Source of the DNA: Polymorphobacter multimanifer | GTDB lineage: Bacteria > Pseudomonadota > Alphaproteobacteria > Sphingomonadales > Sphingomonadaceae | Direction: 5' to 3' | Length of the DNA: 47,732 bases | NCBI RefSeq assembly: GCF_014205635.1 | Contig: NZ_JACIIV010000027.1 | Location: 1-47,732, forward strand | In this document: piece after piece, positions 1 to 8,274 of the stretch | How positions within the stretch are numbered: the first letter of the stretch is position 1 | How the letters are laid out: each line of letters opens with the position of its first letter | Made by a program: the position numbers and the translations under genes | Notes under the pieces: model-generated | Told to the model about the DNA's origin: nothing | Databases searched by the model: none | Seen by the model: only the letters and a program-made list of their open reading frames with translations

Positions 1-48
1 CGGCTCGACCCCATGGACGGCGCGGTGATCATCGATGAACGCGATCAT
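1..48 (-). CDS. IS3-family transposase OrfB, N-terminal 16 codons (partial)
   Basis: The reading frame starts with ATG at 48 and reads [16 protein letters not shown] before the window ends. This resembles the start of the DDE-type integrase subunit (OrfB) of IS3 elements. Its ATG overlaps the orfA stop as ATGA, and the overlap lies in the -1 frame relative to orfA, directly after an AAAAG run. This is the usual arrangement for making an OrfAB fusion by -1 frameshifting, although termination-reinitiation would also fit. The catalytic DDE residues are outside the window. Confidence 0.75.
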   Translation of the reverse strand, partial: MIAFIDDHRAVHGVEP

Positions 49-371
49 CTTTTGAACGGGCGGTCGAGCTCCGCCATCGCAAAATACGCCGATGCTTTCC
101 TGAGGATCTCGTTGGCCTGGCGCAGCTCCCGGTTCTCGCGTTCCGGTGCCTTCAGCATCGCGGCAACCTCGGTCGGAACGCCAGCTCGGCCGCCAGCATC
201 AACCTCGGCCTTCTTCACCCACTCATGCAGCGTCTGCGCTGCACAGCCGATCTTGGCCGATACCGAAACCACCGCCGTCCAGCGCGAACCGTGATCCAGT
301 TCGTGTTCCAGCACCATCCGCACCGCGCGTTCCCGCACCTCGGGCGCATACTTGTTCGTTGCCTTGCTCAT
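45..371 (-). CDS. IS3-family transposase OrfA (helix-turn-helix subunit)
   Basis: This 108-residue protein is the DNA-binding subunit of an IS3-type transposase; OrfA recognises the element ends and acts with OrfB in transposition. The N-terminal 60 residues contain the helix-turn-helix typical of the family ([13 protein letters not shown], later [16 protein letters not shown]). The C-terminal part has the leucine-zipper-like segment [20 protein letters not shown] that mediates multimerisation. It ends in AELDRPFKR, a common ending in this family just before the frameshift site. The gene looks intact. It lies 53 bp inside the element end at 424. Confidence 0.92.
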   Translation of the reverse strand: MSKATNKYAPEVRERAVRMVLEHELDHGSRWTAVVSVSAKIGCAAQTLHEWVKKAEVDAGGRAGVPTEVAAMLKAPERENRELRQANEILRKASAYFAMAELDRPFKR

Positions 372-424
372 AGTCGCTCCACCTTCTCAAGAGTTGGAGC
401 CTCCGGCAAACCCGGCGCGATTCA

Positions 425-840
425 GCGTCCCAGTCCTTCTTGAGGCCCTTGCCGTTCCGATCGGCGGCGTTGCACACCCAACGGTGGAACGACTCCAGCT
501 GCCCCTCCAGCCATCCATCGTCCACATTGCGGCAGGACACGGCGAGCGCAGCCGAAAGAGGACGCGAAGGGGTCCAGCCCTCTGGGAGCGGATGATACTC
601 GCGTGGCACTTTCCGGCTCGGTTGGGTGCAAGAAGGCGCCGCTATCGCGTCGAGCAGGAACGGTAGCCTGTATTGGTGCTGGCGGCCGGCTTCCTGCGTC
701 GCGTCGACACGCGCTTCGCTCGGTGTACAGTTTGCCACTAAACTTCCCTCCTGTTGCGATGGTGGTAGGCAGGCGCCTTCATGGGGTGAGGTCCCGGGGA
801 GGCGGGCTGTGGACGGCTCCGACGCCACACGAGCATTCAT
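425..840 (-). pseudogene. Replication-type gene of an integrated element, truncated by the IS insertion
   Basis: An open frame starting with ATG at 840 runs leftwards to the IS boundary at 424, giving about 139 host-element residues, and then reads through meaningless codons in the IS. The last native residues are GKGLKKDWDA. They are preceded by a tryptophan-rich helix (DGWLEGQLESFHRWV) and by LPEGWTPSRPLSAALAV. I recall this layout, with a following TWRNW-like end, from C-terminal domains of small phage or plasmid replication proteins. That assignment rests on memory of the pattern and not on an alignment. The missing end should lie beyond the left window edge if the IS inserted cleanly. 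It shares strand with the HUH-like gene 73 bp upstream. Confidence 0.5.
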
Positions 841-913
841 GGTTCATCGTCACGGCGGTTCTAATGGCATGCCATGGCCACCGTCAGATTCCATTGGTGC
901 CCGGCGGTAATAG

Positions 914-1645
914 TCACGCGCGCGCGGGAAGCTTGCGCCTAACTGTCTGATCTTGCCTTGCCTTGCTGACGGCGGCAGTGCTCGCGGGATACTTCGAGTG
1001 ATCCCGCTGGTGCCCCTCGATGTGATACATGGGAGGTGGAGTAACGCGCTGTGGCCCTGCATCGTGGCATGGGGTGATGGGAACACGAGACAGGGTTTTT
1101 CGTTGGGCTGCCCGGCCCAGGATCAGGCATGTTCCGCAGCGCTTGCCTATGATCTCGCCGCCAAATTCACGCTTCACGATGCCGAAGAGCGCTGCCGCAT
1201 CGTCATCGGCGCCCTTAAGCATGTATGCCACGACACGGGCGAGATCGTCCGCATGAAACTCGCCGTACATCCGGCCTTTGAGGGCATGATCCAGCCGCAG
1301 TCCGATGGCATCGGTTTTCACCGTCCGTCTGCGGTAGGGTCCGGTCTCTCCAGCCCTCTTGATCCATGCACGCTGGCGATGACCAAAAGCCCGCCCCACG
1401 TGGGGAGGAACATGCATGGCGATGTGAACATGCTCACCCTTGTACGGTCCGGTCTCCCGAACCCACACATAGGCCAATGCATATCCCTTCGAGCGCAGCC
1501 AGTCATTCGCGAGTTTGAAGAACCTGCCCGTCGCTTTCAACGCGCGATCCCCGGCTCCCGCAGTGGCCCAGTTGATCGTCACCCACCAGTTCAGCGGCAT
1601 CTCGATCGCTTTAGCCTTCAGAATAGCTGACAGAACGAATTCCAC
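914..1645 (-). CDS. HUH-endonuclease-like replication-associated protein
   Basis: This 243-residue protein looks like a small Rep/relaxase-type protein that would nick single-stranded DNA for rolling-circle replication or mobilisation. Residues 72-74 (HVH, in EHVHIAMHVP) fit the metal-binding HUH motif, and Tyr141 with Lys144 (AYMLKG) fits a YxxK catalytic motif. Between them are PYRRRTVKTD and LRLDHAL. A further conserved-looking block is IIGKRCGTC near residue 165. It matches a set of uncharacterised sphingomonad proteins that I recall having the same blocks. The start is GTG at 1645; an internal ATG begins MPLNWWVTINW. It lies between an AlpA-like gene and the IS-disrupted gene, all on one strand. 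Nicking activity is inference. Confidence 0.55.
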   Translation of the reverse strand: MEFVLSAILKAKAIEMPLNWWVTINWATAGAGDRALKATGRFFKLANDWLRSKGYALAYVWVRETGPYKGEHVHIAMHVPPHVGRAFGHRQRAWIKRAGETGPYRRRTVKTDAIGLRLDHALKGRMYGEFHADDLARVVAYMLKGADDDAAALFGIVKREFGGEIIGKRCGTCLILGRAAQRKTLSRVPITPCHDAGPQRVTPPPMYHIEGHQRDHSKYPASTAAVSKARQDQTVRRKLPARA

Positions 1646-1905
1646 ATCATCCAGCTTGAGCGCATCGGACGTCCGTGCAGCCTTGTTCGTTGCCGCTCTA
1701 TCGCTCCAAGTTCAAGTGTATCTCCAACCTACTATGGGCGATGCGCCTCGGCACCTGCGTCAACGATCGCTATCTATCTGCCTTTGCTCGGTTTCTGCGT
1801 GTTTTCAGGAATGAGCAAAATCTGGAATGTTTCGTATGTTATGCGTGGGGCGATGATGGGGAGCGCGTGGCGACACACAGCGATGACGAGAGACGTCGGG
1901 CCATA

Positions 1906-2145
1906 CTAGTTCAGCACGCTACCATTGGTCGCGCAGACGGACCGGCGCTCGTTGATCCACTGCACAAAATCGGCGGTCTGGTAGAGCACCTTTGCGCCAA
2001 GCTTCGCGAAGGGGGGCCCTGACCCATTCGTCCGCCACTTGGCCGACGTGCCGCGGGGAATGCGGAACCAGGTCTCGAGGTCGAGAGGAGACAGGTAATG
2101 GGGCAGGGGCGCGCCCCCGCCATTGGTGCTGCACGGATCGGTCAT
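1906..2145 (-). CDS. AlpA/excisionase-type helix-turn-helix protein
   Basis: This 79-residue protein has the layout of the short winged-helix DNA-binding proteins (AlpA/HTH_17 type) that act as excisionases or regulators in integrated elements. The HTH region spans roughly residues 16-68: YLSPLDLETWFRIPRGT, KWRTNGSGPPFAKLG, VLYQTADFVQWINERR. The pattern G-x-G-P-x-F-x-K-L-G followed by Y-x-x-x-D-F-x-x-W is typical. An open frame extends upstream to 2301, but the ATG at 2145 has an AAGGA motif seven bases ahead and matches the family's length. It heads the same-strand group with the HUH-like protein, as expected of a regulator or excisionase of a small integrated element. Confidence 0.72.
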   Translation of the reverse strand: MTDPCSTNGGGAPLPHYLSPLDLETWFRIPRGTSAKWRTNGSGPPFAKLGAKVLYQTADFVQWINERRSVCATNGSVLN

Positions 2146-2371
2146 GAGACTGTCCTTTATTGGGGTCAGCGCGTGAGCCGCAGCCACGACGCCTGGATGA
2201 TCAGTCCGATCTGTTAAGCCGCACCGTGCTCGATCAGCCCAAACGCCTGTCGCAACTGAAAAGTTTGCAATTGTTTGCCATTTATTGATGCAATTGTTCA
2301 TTGATCCCGGTCATGCGGTGCTATTAAGAGCAAGGAAGTTTGGTCGCTTTTTATGGCGTTTACCCTGATGA

Positions 2372-2806
2372 TTGGCGAAATGCGTGAAGAAGACCTGCAG
2401 CAGGACTGTGCTTGATGCGTGCGGATCGGTCGCAGCCGAATTCGCCCTCGTCGTGCCGTTGCTCTTTTCGCTGATCTTCGGCGCGTTCGAGGCGGCGTCG
2501 ATCGCGTTTTCGATGAACCTGATGCAGCATGAGGCCATGGTGCTGGCGCGGCGGCTCGCAGTGAACACCATCACGCCGGGCGAGATAGCGGGCCAGATCC
2601 AGCACAACCTGCCGCCATGGCTGCGGACCCATGTCTCCTACACCGTCGCGCATACCGACATCGAACAGCCCCGCCTGAACTTCATCACCGTGCAGCTTTC
2701 GGCCGCTGCCGACGATGCGTCACTGATCGTGTTCTTCTCGCGCGTCTTGCCCTGGACGATCCGGGCCACGGCAACCGCTAAGCAGGAGGTGCCCTTCGAT
2801 GGCTGA
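2372..2806 (+). CDS. TadE-family pilus assembly pseudopilin
   Basis: This protein of up to 144 residues is a TadE-like minor pseudopilin of the Flp/Tad pilus type, expected to be anchored in the inner membrane. The diagnostic segment is GSVAAEFALVVPLLFSLIF at residues 18-36, a single transmembrane stretch with the conserved Ala-Glu-Phe near its start. The rest is a hydrophilic periplasmic domain. The start is uncertain: the longest version begins with TTG at 2372, and GTG at 2384 or near 2405 would give lengths closer to the family. Its end overlaps the next gene by 8 bp, so the two are co-translated. No secretin, ATPase or prepilin peptidase of a tad cluster is nearby. Confidence 0.85.
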   Translation: MAKCVKKTCSRTVLDACGSVAAEFALVVPLLFSLIFGAFEAASIAFSMNLMQHEAMVLARRLAVNTITPGEIAGQIQHNLPPWLRTHVSYTVAHTDIEQPRLNFITVQLSAAADDASLIVFFSRVLPWTIRATATAKQEVPFDG

Positions 2807-3965
2807 CCGGTTGGTCGCGCGCCTTTTCGGAGCGCAGCAAGGTGCTGTTGCCGTCATCGTGGCGATGATGGTGCCGGTTCTCCTGGGTGGGTTGGCGGTC
2901 AGCATCGACGTCGCGGTCCAGCGGATCGTCTTCAATCGCATGCAATCTGCAGCAGACGCTGCGGCGCTTGCAGGCGTGCAGACGCTGGCGGACGGCGGCA
3001 ATGCGTCGACCGCAGCAGTCTCCTACGTCTCGCGCAATCTCCCCGCAGACTATGGTCTTGCCACCACCGCCGCAGATGTCGAGGTCGGCAGCTATGCATC
3101 CGACACCGGCTTCGTGCCGGGCGCCGGCTTGGATGCCAACGCCGTGCGGGTCATCGCCCGACGGACCGACCAGCGTGGCAACCCCGTTCCCCAGTATTTT
3201 TCGCGCATCCTCAATGTCGATCAACCCTCGATCATCGTGCAGGCCGTTGCGGCCCGCCCGGCGAATGTCTCGTACCAACCGCCCGAGCTGACGCTGCTCG
3301 ATTCCGAAGCCGGGGATTTCAACCAGCTCTATGCCTATTGTTTCGACCATGCCGGCTCGGGCACTGCCGCGAGCCGCCGGTCGCAGATGACCCTCGTATC
3401 CAACAATCTTCCAGTGGGCTCGAATATCGCGACGATCAGCGGCAACCGCGTCAGGATCAACCCGCCGTCACCCGAAGATCTGGTCTGGCCGCGCTGCGAG
3501 CAGGAGGGGCAAAGCCTGAGCTTCCGCCTCACCAACACGCGCCATGTGAAGTCGCACCCCGTGCTGTGGTCGAACCCCAATGCCACGGTCGAAAATCGCC
3601 AGCCTGGCCGGCCGGTGAAGGAGCTGTACACCGATACCGTCATCACCGCTGGCAAGGAGACCTTCGCGCTGTTGCGCACGGTCGAGACGGTACGCTGCGA
3701 CACGCTCGCCAAATGCAACCCCGATGTCTCGGGCAATGTGATCCCGCGCGGCAAGAACCGCACTCCGCTCGCGACCGGCCAGGGCTGCGAGCCCGGCAAG
3801 TTCATGTACTTCGGCTGGGAGGATCGGCCGCCGGGCCAGTCCGGCGTGTCGTCCACCTGGCTCGATCCGGCCTGGACCGACCGCGATTACGACGACATCG
3901 CCATCGTCATGCGGTGCCCGCGCGGCGGCCGCCTCGGGGACGGCCTGCCGCGGCTGGTGTCCTGA
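2799..3965 (+). CDS. TadG-like pilus assembly protein
   Basis: This 388-residue protein has the N-terminal TadG/Flp-like pattern: a hydrophobic segment at about residues 13-38 (GAVAVIVAMMVPVLLGGLAV) followed by a Q-S-A-A-D-A-A-A-L-A-G motif, which is the hallmark of TadG and related pilus-assembly proteins. The large C-terminal region is periplasmic and shows six or more cysteines (for example VRCDTLAKCNPDV, GQGCEPGKF, VMRCPRGG), suggesting disulphides. I see no von Willebrand A domain motif, so it is shorter and different from classical TadG. A strong AGGAGGTG ribosome site lies upstream of ATG 2799, inside the end of the TadE gene. It ends 3 bp from the oppositely directed acylase gene. Confidence 0.78.
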   Translation: MADRLVARLFGAQQGAVAVIVAMMVPVLLGGLAVSIDVAVQRIVFNRMQSAADAAALAGVQTLADGGNASTAAVSYVSRNLPADYGLATTAADVEVGSYASDTGFVPGAGLDANAVRVIARRTDQRGNPVPQYFSRILNVDQPSIIVQAVAARPANVSYQPPELTLLDSEAGDFNQLYAYCFDHAGSGTAASRRSQMTLVSNNLPVGSNIATISGNRVRINPPSPEDLVWPRCEQEGQSLSFRLTNTRHVKSHPVLWSNPNATVENRQPGRPVKELYTDTVITAGKETFALLRTVETVRCDTLAKCNPDVSGNVIPRGKNRTPLATGQGCEPGKFMYFGWEDRPPGQSGVSSTWLDPAWTDRDYDDIAIVMRCPRGGRLGDGLPRLVS

Positions 3966-3968
3966 CCG

Positions 3969-6320
3969 TCAGCGCGCCGGGGTGACGCTGATCACGCGCT
4001 CGGCATCGGCCATCACCGCCGCCCGGCTCCAGCGGAACGGCACCATCTGCCCTGCCGCCCAGCGTGGAAACAGGTCGCGGTAGTGCGGGCTGCCGGCATC
4101 CCCCGACTGGCCAGGGCTGTTGATGATGAGGCTGTTGTCCCACGCCCCCACATCGAGCACCATCCGCACCGAAGCGCCGTGGCGGACGATGAAATCGTTG
4201 CGCGGGCTGCCCGAGGCCATCGGCGTCGAGGCCGAGCCGCCAATCGGCAGCGGGCCGATCTGCCGCGCATCCTCGCGGCCGGGAATCGCGAGATCGGGCA
4301 CGAACATGGCCTTGTGGATCGACCCCCAGCGCCACCGCGCCGGATCGGCACCGAGCAGTTTCACCGTCTCGGCCCAGGCCGATTGCAGCGAGGTTGCCAG
4401 AATGCGGTCGCGCATTGCCGCCGGATCGGGCCCGAGCAGCGGGTCCTGCTTTTCGAGCAGCGTCATCAGCGCCGGCAGCGAGGAGTTACCGAACGCCGGC
4501 CGCGCCGCCTCGGGCACCAGTGCCGCCACCGCAGCCTGGGCCAGATGGCGCTTGGTCCAGACCTCGAAAAGTGCGGCTTGCGGGCTGGCCTCATGCTCAT
4601 GCCCGTCCCAGCCCGCCATGAAGCCGAGCATCTCGCGCGTTTCCGGCGAGGGAGTGACAGCGGCGAGCAGCGCCACGCCGCGCCGCGCGAGCGGGCTCAC
4701 GGCATCGGCCTGCAGCGCCATGGCGTCGGTCAGGCTGAAACGCGGGTTGGTGCCGATCACTTCGGCAATCCGGTCGATGCGCGAGCGATCCCCCCATTCG
4801 AAGCTGATCGCCTGGTTCGGGAAATCGGACGGCACATTCATCTCGTTGGCGGTGGCAAACCAGCCTTTCGCCGGGTTGCGCACCGATGGCAGGTCGGAGG
4901 CCGGGCGCAGCCCCTGCCACCCGCTGCGGCCATCGGCGATCACCGGCAGCAGTCCGTCGCCACGGCTGCGCCTCGGCAGGAAACCCGCAGCCGCCCAGCC
5001 GATGTCCCCGTCCTTGCCGGCAAAGAGCAGGTTGAGCGGCGGCCCGCCCCATTTGTCGCTGCCAGCCTTGAAGCCGGCCCAGTCCTTCGCCTGCCAGAGC
5101 CAGCTGGCATTGAAATAGGCCGACGCCCCCGGCCGGTCCCAGGTGGCGCGCAGGCTGAAGCTGCGGCCGGTCGCCGGGTCGGTGTGGATGACCGGGCCAT
5201 CGGCGGTGAAGCGCAGTTCCACCGTGCGCGGCGCCTCGCCCTTCACCTCGATTGTCTCGGTGACGGTGCGGAGGCTCGTCCTGGGCGGGTTGACCACCAG
5301 ATCCTGCTGGTCGACCGCGAAGATGGTCAGCGCCCAGCCGATGTCCTCGTTATGGCCGAAGCTGATGCCCGGCAGCGCCGGCTCGCCCGCACCCGCAATG
5401 TGCAGCCCCGGTGCCTCCATGTGCACGACATAGCGGAGCGACGGCACCCCGTGCGCGCGGTGCGGGTCCCCCGCCAGGATCGGGCGGCCGGTGCTGGTGC
5501 GCGATGGCCCCACAACCCAGTTGTTCGAGCCCTCGCGCAGATCGGGGTCGGCGTATGCAATGGCTGACGGCGTGTCCTGCAGGATGATCTTGCCGGCGGT
5601 AAAACTCACCCCGCCGGTGCCGAGCTGGAAGTCCTTCAGCACATCGGCCGGGATGGTGCAGGGGTCGGCGGCGGCGGCGAGGTCGATGCTGTGCGCCGGG
5701 GACAGTTCGCGGCGCAGCGGCTCCAGTGCCACGCCGGCGGCGCAGATGGCGCGCGCCCGCGCCACTTCGGAGGGCAGGTTGCTCACCAGCGCATTGCTGC
5801 GGATGCGGACGATGTCATCGGCGGTCCAGCGCTCGGGCCGCGAGCCGGTGGCAGCGAATTCCTCGGGCATCGCCGCGCGTCCCGCCTCGACCTCGCTCAC
5901 ATAGGCGTTGATCCCGGCTGCAAAGGCCTGGGTCCAGCCTTTGGCTGCCGCCGGATAGGCAGCCCATTCCGCCGCCATGTCACTCCGGTAGAGAAACAGC
6001 CGGCTGGCGCGATCCTGCTCGACGAACGCCGCGCCGAAGCTGGCAGCGAGCCGACCCAGCCCGCGTTTGCGCCACAGGTCGATCTGCCAGAGCCGGTCGC
6101 GCGCCGTGGCATAGCCCTGCAGGAAGAAGGCATCCTCCGGGGTGGCGGCCTTGATGTGCGAAATGCCCCAGCGGTCGATGGCAATCTCGCCGGGCGCGCT
6201 CAGCCCGGCAAGGCTGCGGCTTTCGAGGAGCGCACCCGGCGGCAGCGGCGGCGGCGGCGTCTGCGCCAGTGCCGAAGTCGCACAGAATGCTGCAAGTGCC
6301 GTGCGGACCATGAGCTGCAT
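3969..6320 (-). CDS. Penicillin acylase family N-terminal nucleophile hydrolase (secreted)
   Basis: This 783-residue protein belongs to the penicillin amidase / acyl-homoserine-lactone acylase family, which hydrolyses amide bonds in the periplasm after self-cleavage into two subunits. It has a signal peptide (residues 1-20, ending ATSALA-Q) and an alpha-subunit region with RWGISHIKA and YATARDRLWQID. The nucleophile block EGSNNWVV has Ser265 as the expected first residue of the beta subunit. Later blocks include GDPHRAHGVPS, SFGHNEDIGWALT and the C-terminal WDNSLIINSPGQSGD. The length is normal. A GGAGAAG site precedes ATG 6320. Whether it acts on beta-lactams, homoserine lactones or other amides cannot be read from the sequence. 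The next upstream gene on the same strand is also an amide hydrolase. Confidence 0.9.
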   Translation of the reverse strand: MQLMVRTALAAFCATSALAQTPPPPLPPGALLESRSLAGLSAPGEIAIDRWGISHIKAATPEDAFFLQGYATARDRLWQIDLWRKRGLGRLAASFGAAFVEQDRASRLFLYRSDMAAEWAAYPAAAKGWTQAFAAGINAYVSEVEAGRAAMPEEFAATGSRPERWTADDIVRIRSNALVSNLPSEVARARAICAAGVALEPLRRELSPAHSIDLAAAADPCTIPADVLKDFQLGTGGVSFTAGKIILQDTPSAIAYADPDLREGSNNWVVGPSRTSTGRPILAGDPHRAHGVPSLRYVVHMEAPGLHIAGAGEPALPGISFGHNEDIGWALTIFAVDQQDLVVNPPRTSLRTVTETIEVKGEAPRTVELRFTADGPVIHTDPATGRSFSLRATWDRPGASAYFNASWLWQAKDWAGFKAGSDKWGGPPLNLLFAGKDGDIGWAAAGFLPRRSRGDGLLPVIADGRSGWQGLRPASDLPSVRNPAKGWFATANEMNVPSDFPNQAISFEWGDRSRIDRIAEVIGTNPRFSLTDAMALQADAVSPLARRGVALLAAVTPSPETREMLGFMAGWDGHEHEASPQAALFEVWTKRHLAQAAVAALVPEAARPAFGNSSLPALMTLLEKQDPLLGPDPAAMRDRILATSLQSAWAETVKLLGADPARWRWGSIHKAMFVPDLAIPGREDARQIGPLPIGGSASTPMASGSPRNDFIVRHGASVRMVLDVGAWDNSLIINSPGQSGDAGSPHYRDLFPRWAAGQMVPFRWSRAAVMADAERVISVTPAR

Positions 6321-6449
6321 ATTCTTCTCCCCGGCGCAGATTGAAAGCCGGGGGGCCGGCTGGCAAGTGCTTAAAATTCCTTGATCACGCGCAGCGCGAC
6401 CGACCGATGCGTCGCCCGCCGCGCCGGCTTCCGCACACCCGTCCTGCGG

Positions 6450-8198
6450 CTATTCGGCCGCGATCGTGAGGGCAGCTTCCGGTGCCTGCTGTGGGCCGCG
6501 GATGAGCTGTCCGGGCACAGCACCCGTCGGCACGCCGTGCTCGAAGGTCACCGCTCCGCGTTTGATCGTCGCCACATAGCCGTCCGCCGTTTGCAGCAGC
6601 CGCTTGCCGCCGGCGGGAAGGTCGAACGCCAGCCAGGGCTTGCCGAGCTTGAGCGTGCCCATGTCAATCAGGTTGATGTCCGCCAGATGCCCGGGTGCAA
6701 GCAGCCCCCGGTCCTCGAGGCCATAGAGAAGCGCGGTATCGCGGCACTGGCGCCGAATCGCATTCTCGATGCTCACCCGGCCCCGCACCCGGTCACGCAC
6801 CCAGTGCTGGAGCAGGAAGGTGGGCGAGGCGGCATCGCAGATGGTGCCGCAATGCGCGCCGCCGTCCGAAAGCGAGATCACCGTGTCGGGGTGTTCGAGC
6901 AGCCCGGCGACGAAATCCAGATTGCCATCGGCATAGTTGAGCAGCGGCAGGTAGATGAAGCCGGTGCCGTCATTCGCCGTCAGCATGTCATAGGCATATT
7001 CGGCCGGAGACACGCCGGCAGCGCGCGCCAGCGTCTCGATCGCGAGATCGCGGCCCGGCTCGTAATCGAAGCCTTCAGGCATCGCATATTGCAGCCCGAA
7101 GCCATGCGCCACGACCATCAGCACCGCCTGGATGTCCGATTCGGGAATGATGCTCGGCTCGGCAAGCAACCGCGCCTTGAATGCCGGATCGTTGAGGTGC
7201 GCCAGCTGCTTCGCCCACGGCAGACCCTCGATGGCCACCCAGCTCTCGCGGAACTTGAACGGGTGCACGGTGCCTTGCCACGCCATCAAAATGCCGGTGC
7301 CGCGCAGCGCAATCTGCGCCACGATGTGCGCCCCTTGCGCGTTCTGCGCTTCGGTGGCGGCCATCTGCTCCTGCCAGCTCATCTCCTTGGCGATCGATTG
7401 CAGCATCGCGTAGGTCACCGGAAGCCCGGTCTCGCGGCTGAGATCGCCCATCCAGCTGAATTCGTTCCACTCGCGCTTCAGGTCCGACGCCATTTCGAAG
7501 ACCCCGTGCCCAACCCGGCCCATCGCCCGGCCGATGCCGATCAGCTCCTCGCGCGTGGCGGTGGTGCCCGGCACCAGCACGCCATCGATCGACTTGTGGA
7601 GCACGGTGCGCGAGGTGGAAAAGCCCAGGGCGCCGGCGCGCAGGCCATCCTCGACAATGGCACTCATCGCGGCAATGTCGTCGGCGGTCGGCGCTTCGTT
7701 GTTGGCGCCGCGCTCCCCCATCACATAGGCGCGCACGGCCCCATGCGGCACATGGGTGCCGACATCGACCGTGCGCGGCAGTTCGGCCAGCGCATCGAGA
7801 TATTCGGGAAAGCTCTCCCAGTTCCAGCGCATGCCTTCGGCAAGGGCGGTACCCGGAATATCCTCCACGCCTTCCATCAGCCCGATCAGCCATTGATGCC
7901 GATCTGGCCGGGCAGGGGCAAAGCCCACCCCGCAATTGCCCATCACGACCGTGGTCACGCCATGCCAGCTCGAAGGCGCCATCTCGGCGTCCCAGGTCGC
8001 CTGGCCGTCATAGTGCGTGTGGATATCGACAAAGCCCGGCGTCACATGCAGCCCGCTGGCATCGATCTCGCGGCGGCCGGAAGCGGAGATGGTGCCGACA
8101 GCCGTGATGCGCTCGCCGTCGATGGCGATGTCGCCGCGAAACGCCGGAGCGCCCGAGCCGTCGACAATGGTTCCCCCGCGGATGACCAGATCATGCAT
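6450..8198 (-). CDS. N-acyl-D-amino-acid deacylase family amidohydrolase
   Basis: This 582-residue metal-dependent amidohydrolase resembles D-aminoacylases and other amidohydrolase-3 proteins, which release D-amino acids or related products from N-acyl compounds. The start MHDLVIRGGTIVDGSG and the metal-binding GFVDIHTHYDGQATWD (His60-x-His62) are diagnostic. SLSDGGAHCG near the C-terminus contains the conserved aspartate-histidine block. The frame stays open to 8483, but ATG 8198 has a GGAGAAG site and gives the family's canonical N-terminus. There is no signal peptide, so it is probably cytoplasmic. It is 129 bp upstream of the secreted acylase on the same strand and divergent from the DUF3224 gene. 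The substrate is unknown. Confidence 0.88.
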   Translation of the reverse strand: MHDLVIRGGTIVDGSGAPAFRGDIAIDGERITAVGTISASGRREIDASGLHVTPGFVDIHTHYDGQATWDAEMAPSSWHGVTTVVMGNCGVGFAPARPDRHQWLIGLMEGVEDIPGTALAEGMRWNWESFPEYLDALAELPRTVDVGTHVPHGAVRAYVMGERGANNEAPTADDIAAMSAIVEDGLRAGALGFSTSRTVLHKSIDGVLVPGTTATREELIGIGRAMGRVGHGVFEMASDLKREWNEFSWMGDLSRETGLPVTYAMLQSIAKEMSWQEQMAATEAQNAQGAHIVAQIALRGTGILMAWQGTVHPFKFRESWVAIEGLPWAKQLAHLNDPAFKARLLAEPSIIPESDIQAVLMVVAHGFGLQYAMPEGFDYEPGRDLAIETLARAAGVSPAEYAYDMLTANDGTGFIYLPLLNYADGNLDFVAGLLEHPDTVISLSDGGAHCGTICDAASPTFLLQHWVRDRVRGRVSIENAIRRQCRDTALLYGLEDRGLLAPGHLADINLIDMGTLKLGKPWLAFDLPAGGKRLLQTADGYVATIKRGAVTFEHGVPTGAVPGQLIRGPQQAPEAALTIAAE

Positions 8199-8274
8199 GG
8201 CGCTTCTCCCGATTGATGCGCAAAGCCTATCATGCGCGGATTGACGCGGGCACTGGCAATAGTAGGGTGAACAC

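Larger units (their letters stand above)
1..424 (-). mobile_element. IS3-family insertion sequence, left part only (runs off the window)
   Basis: The stretch carries orfA and the first codons of orfB of an IS3-family element, read leftwards. The outer end is at 424: read on the minus strand the element starts TGAATCGCGCCGGG and continues through a GC-rich stretch to GGCTCCAAC, the kind of TG-starting terminal repeat expected of this family. The other end lies outside the window, so target duplication and completeness cannot be judged. It interrupts the open reading frame lying at 425-840. Confidence 0.85.

Noticed and set aside
4083-5567. A 494-codon plus-strand frame opposite the penicillin acylase gene
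   Set aside because: Arginine- and histidine-rich antisense shadow; the acylase on the other strand has all family blocks.
3969-8198. A secreted acylase plus deacylase pair as a dedicated quorum-quenching or beta-lactam pathway
   Set aside because: Both are amide hydrolases on one strand, but they act in different compartments, are 129 bp apart, and neither substrate is readable from sequence.
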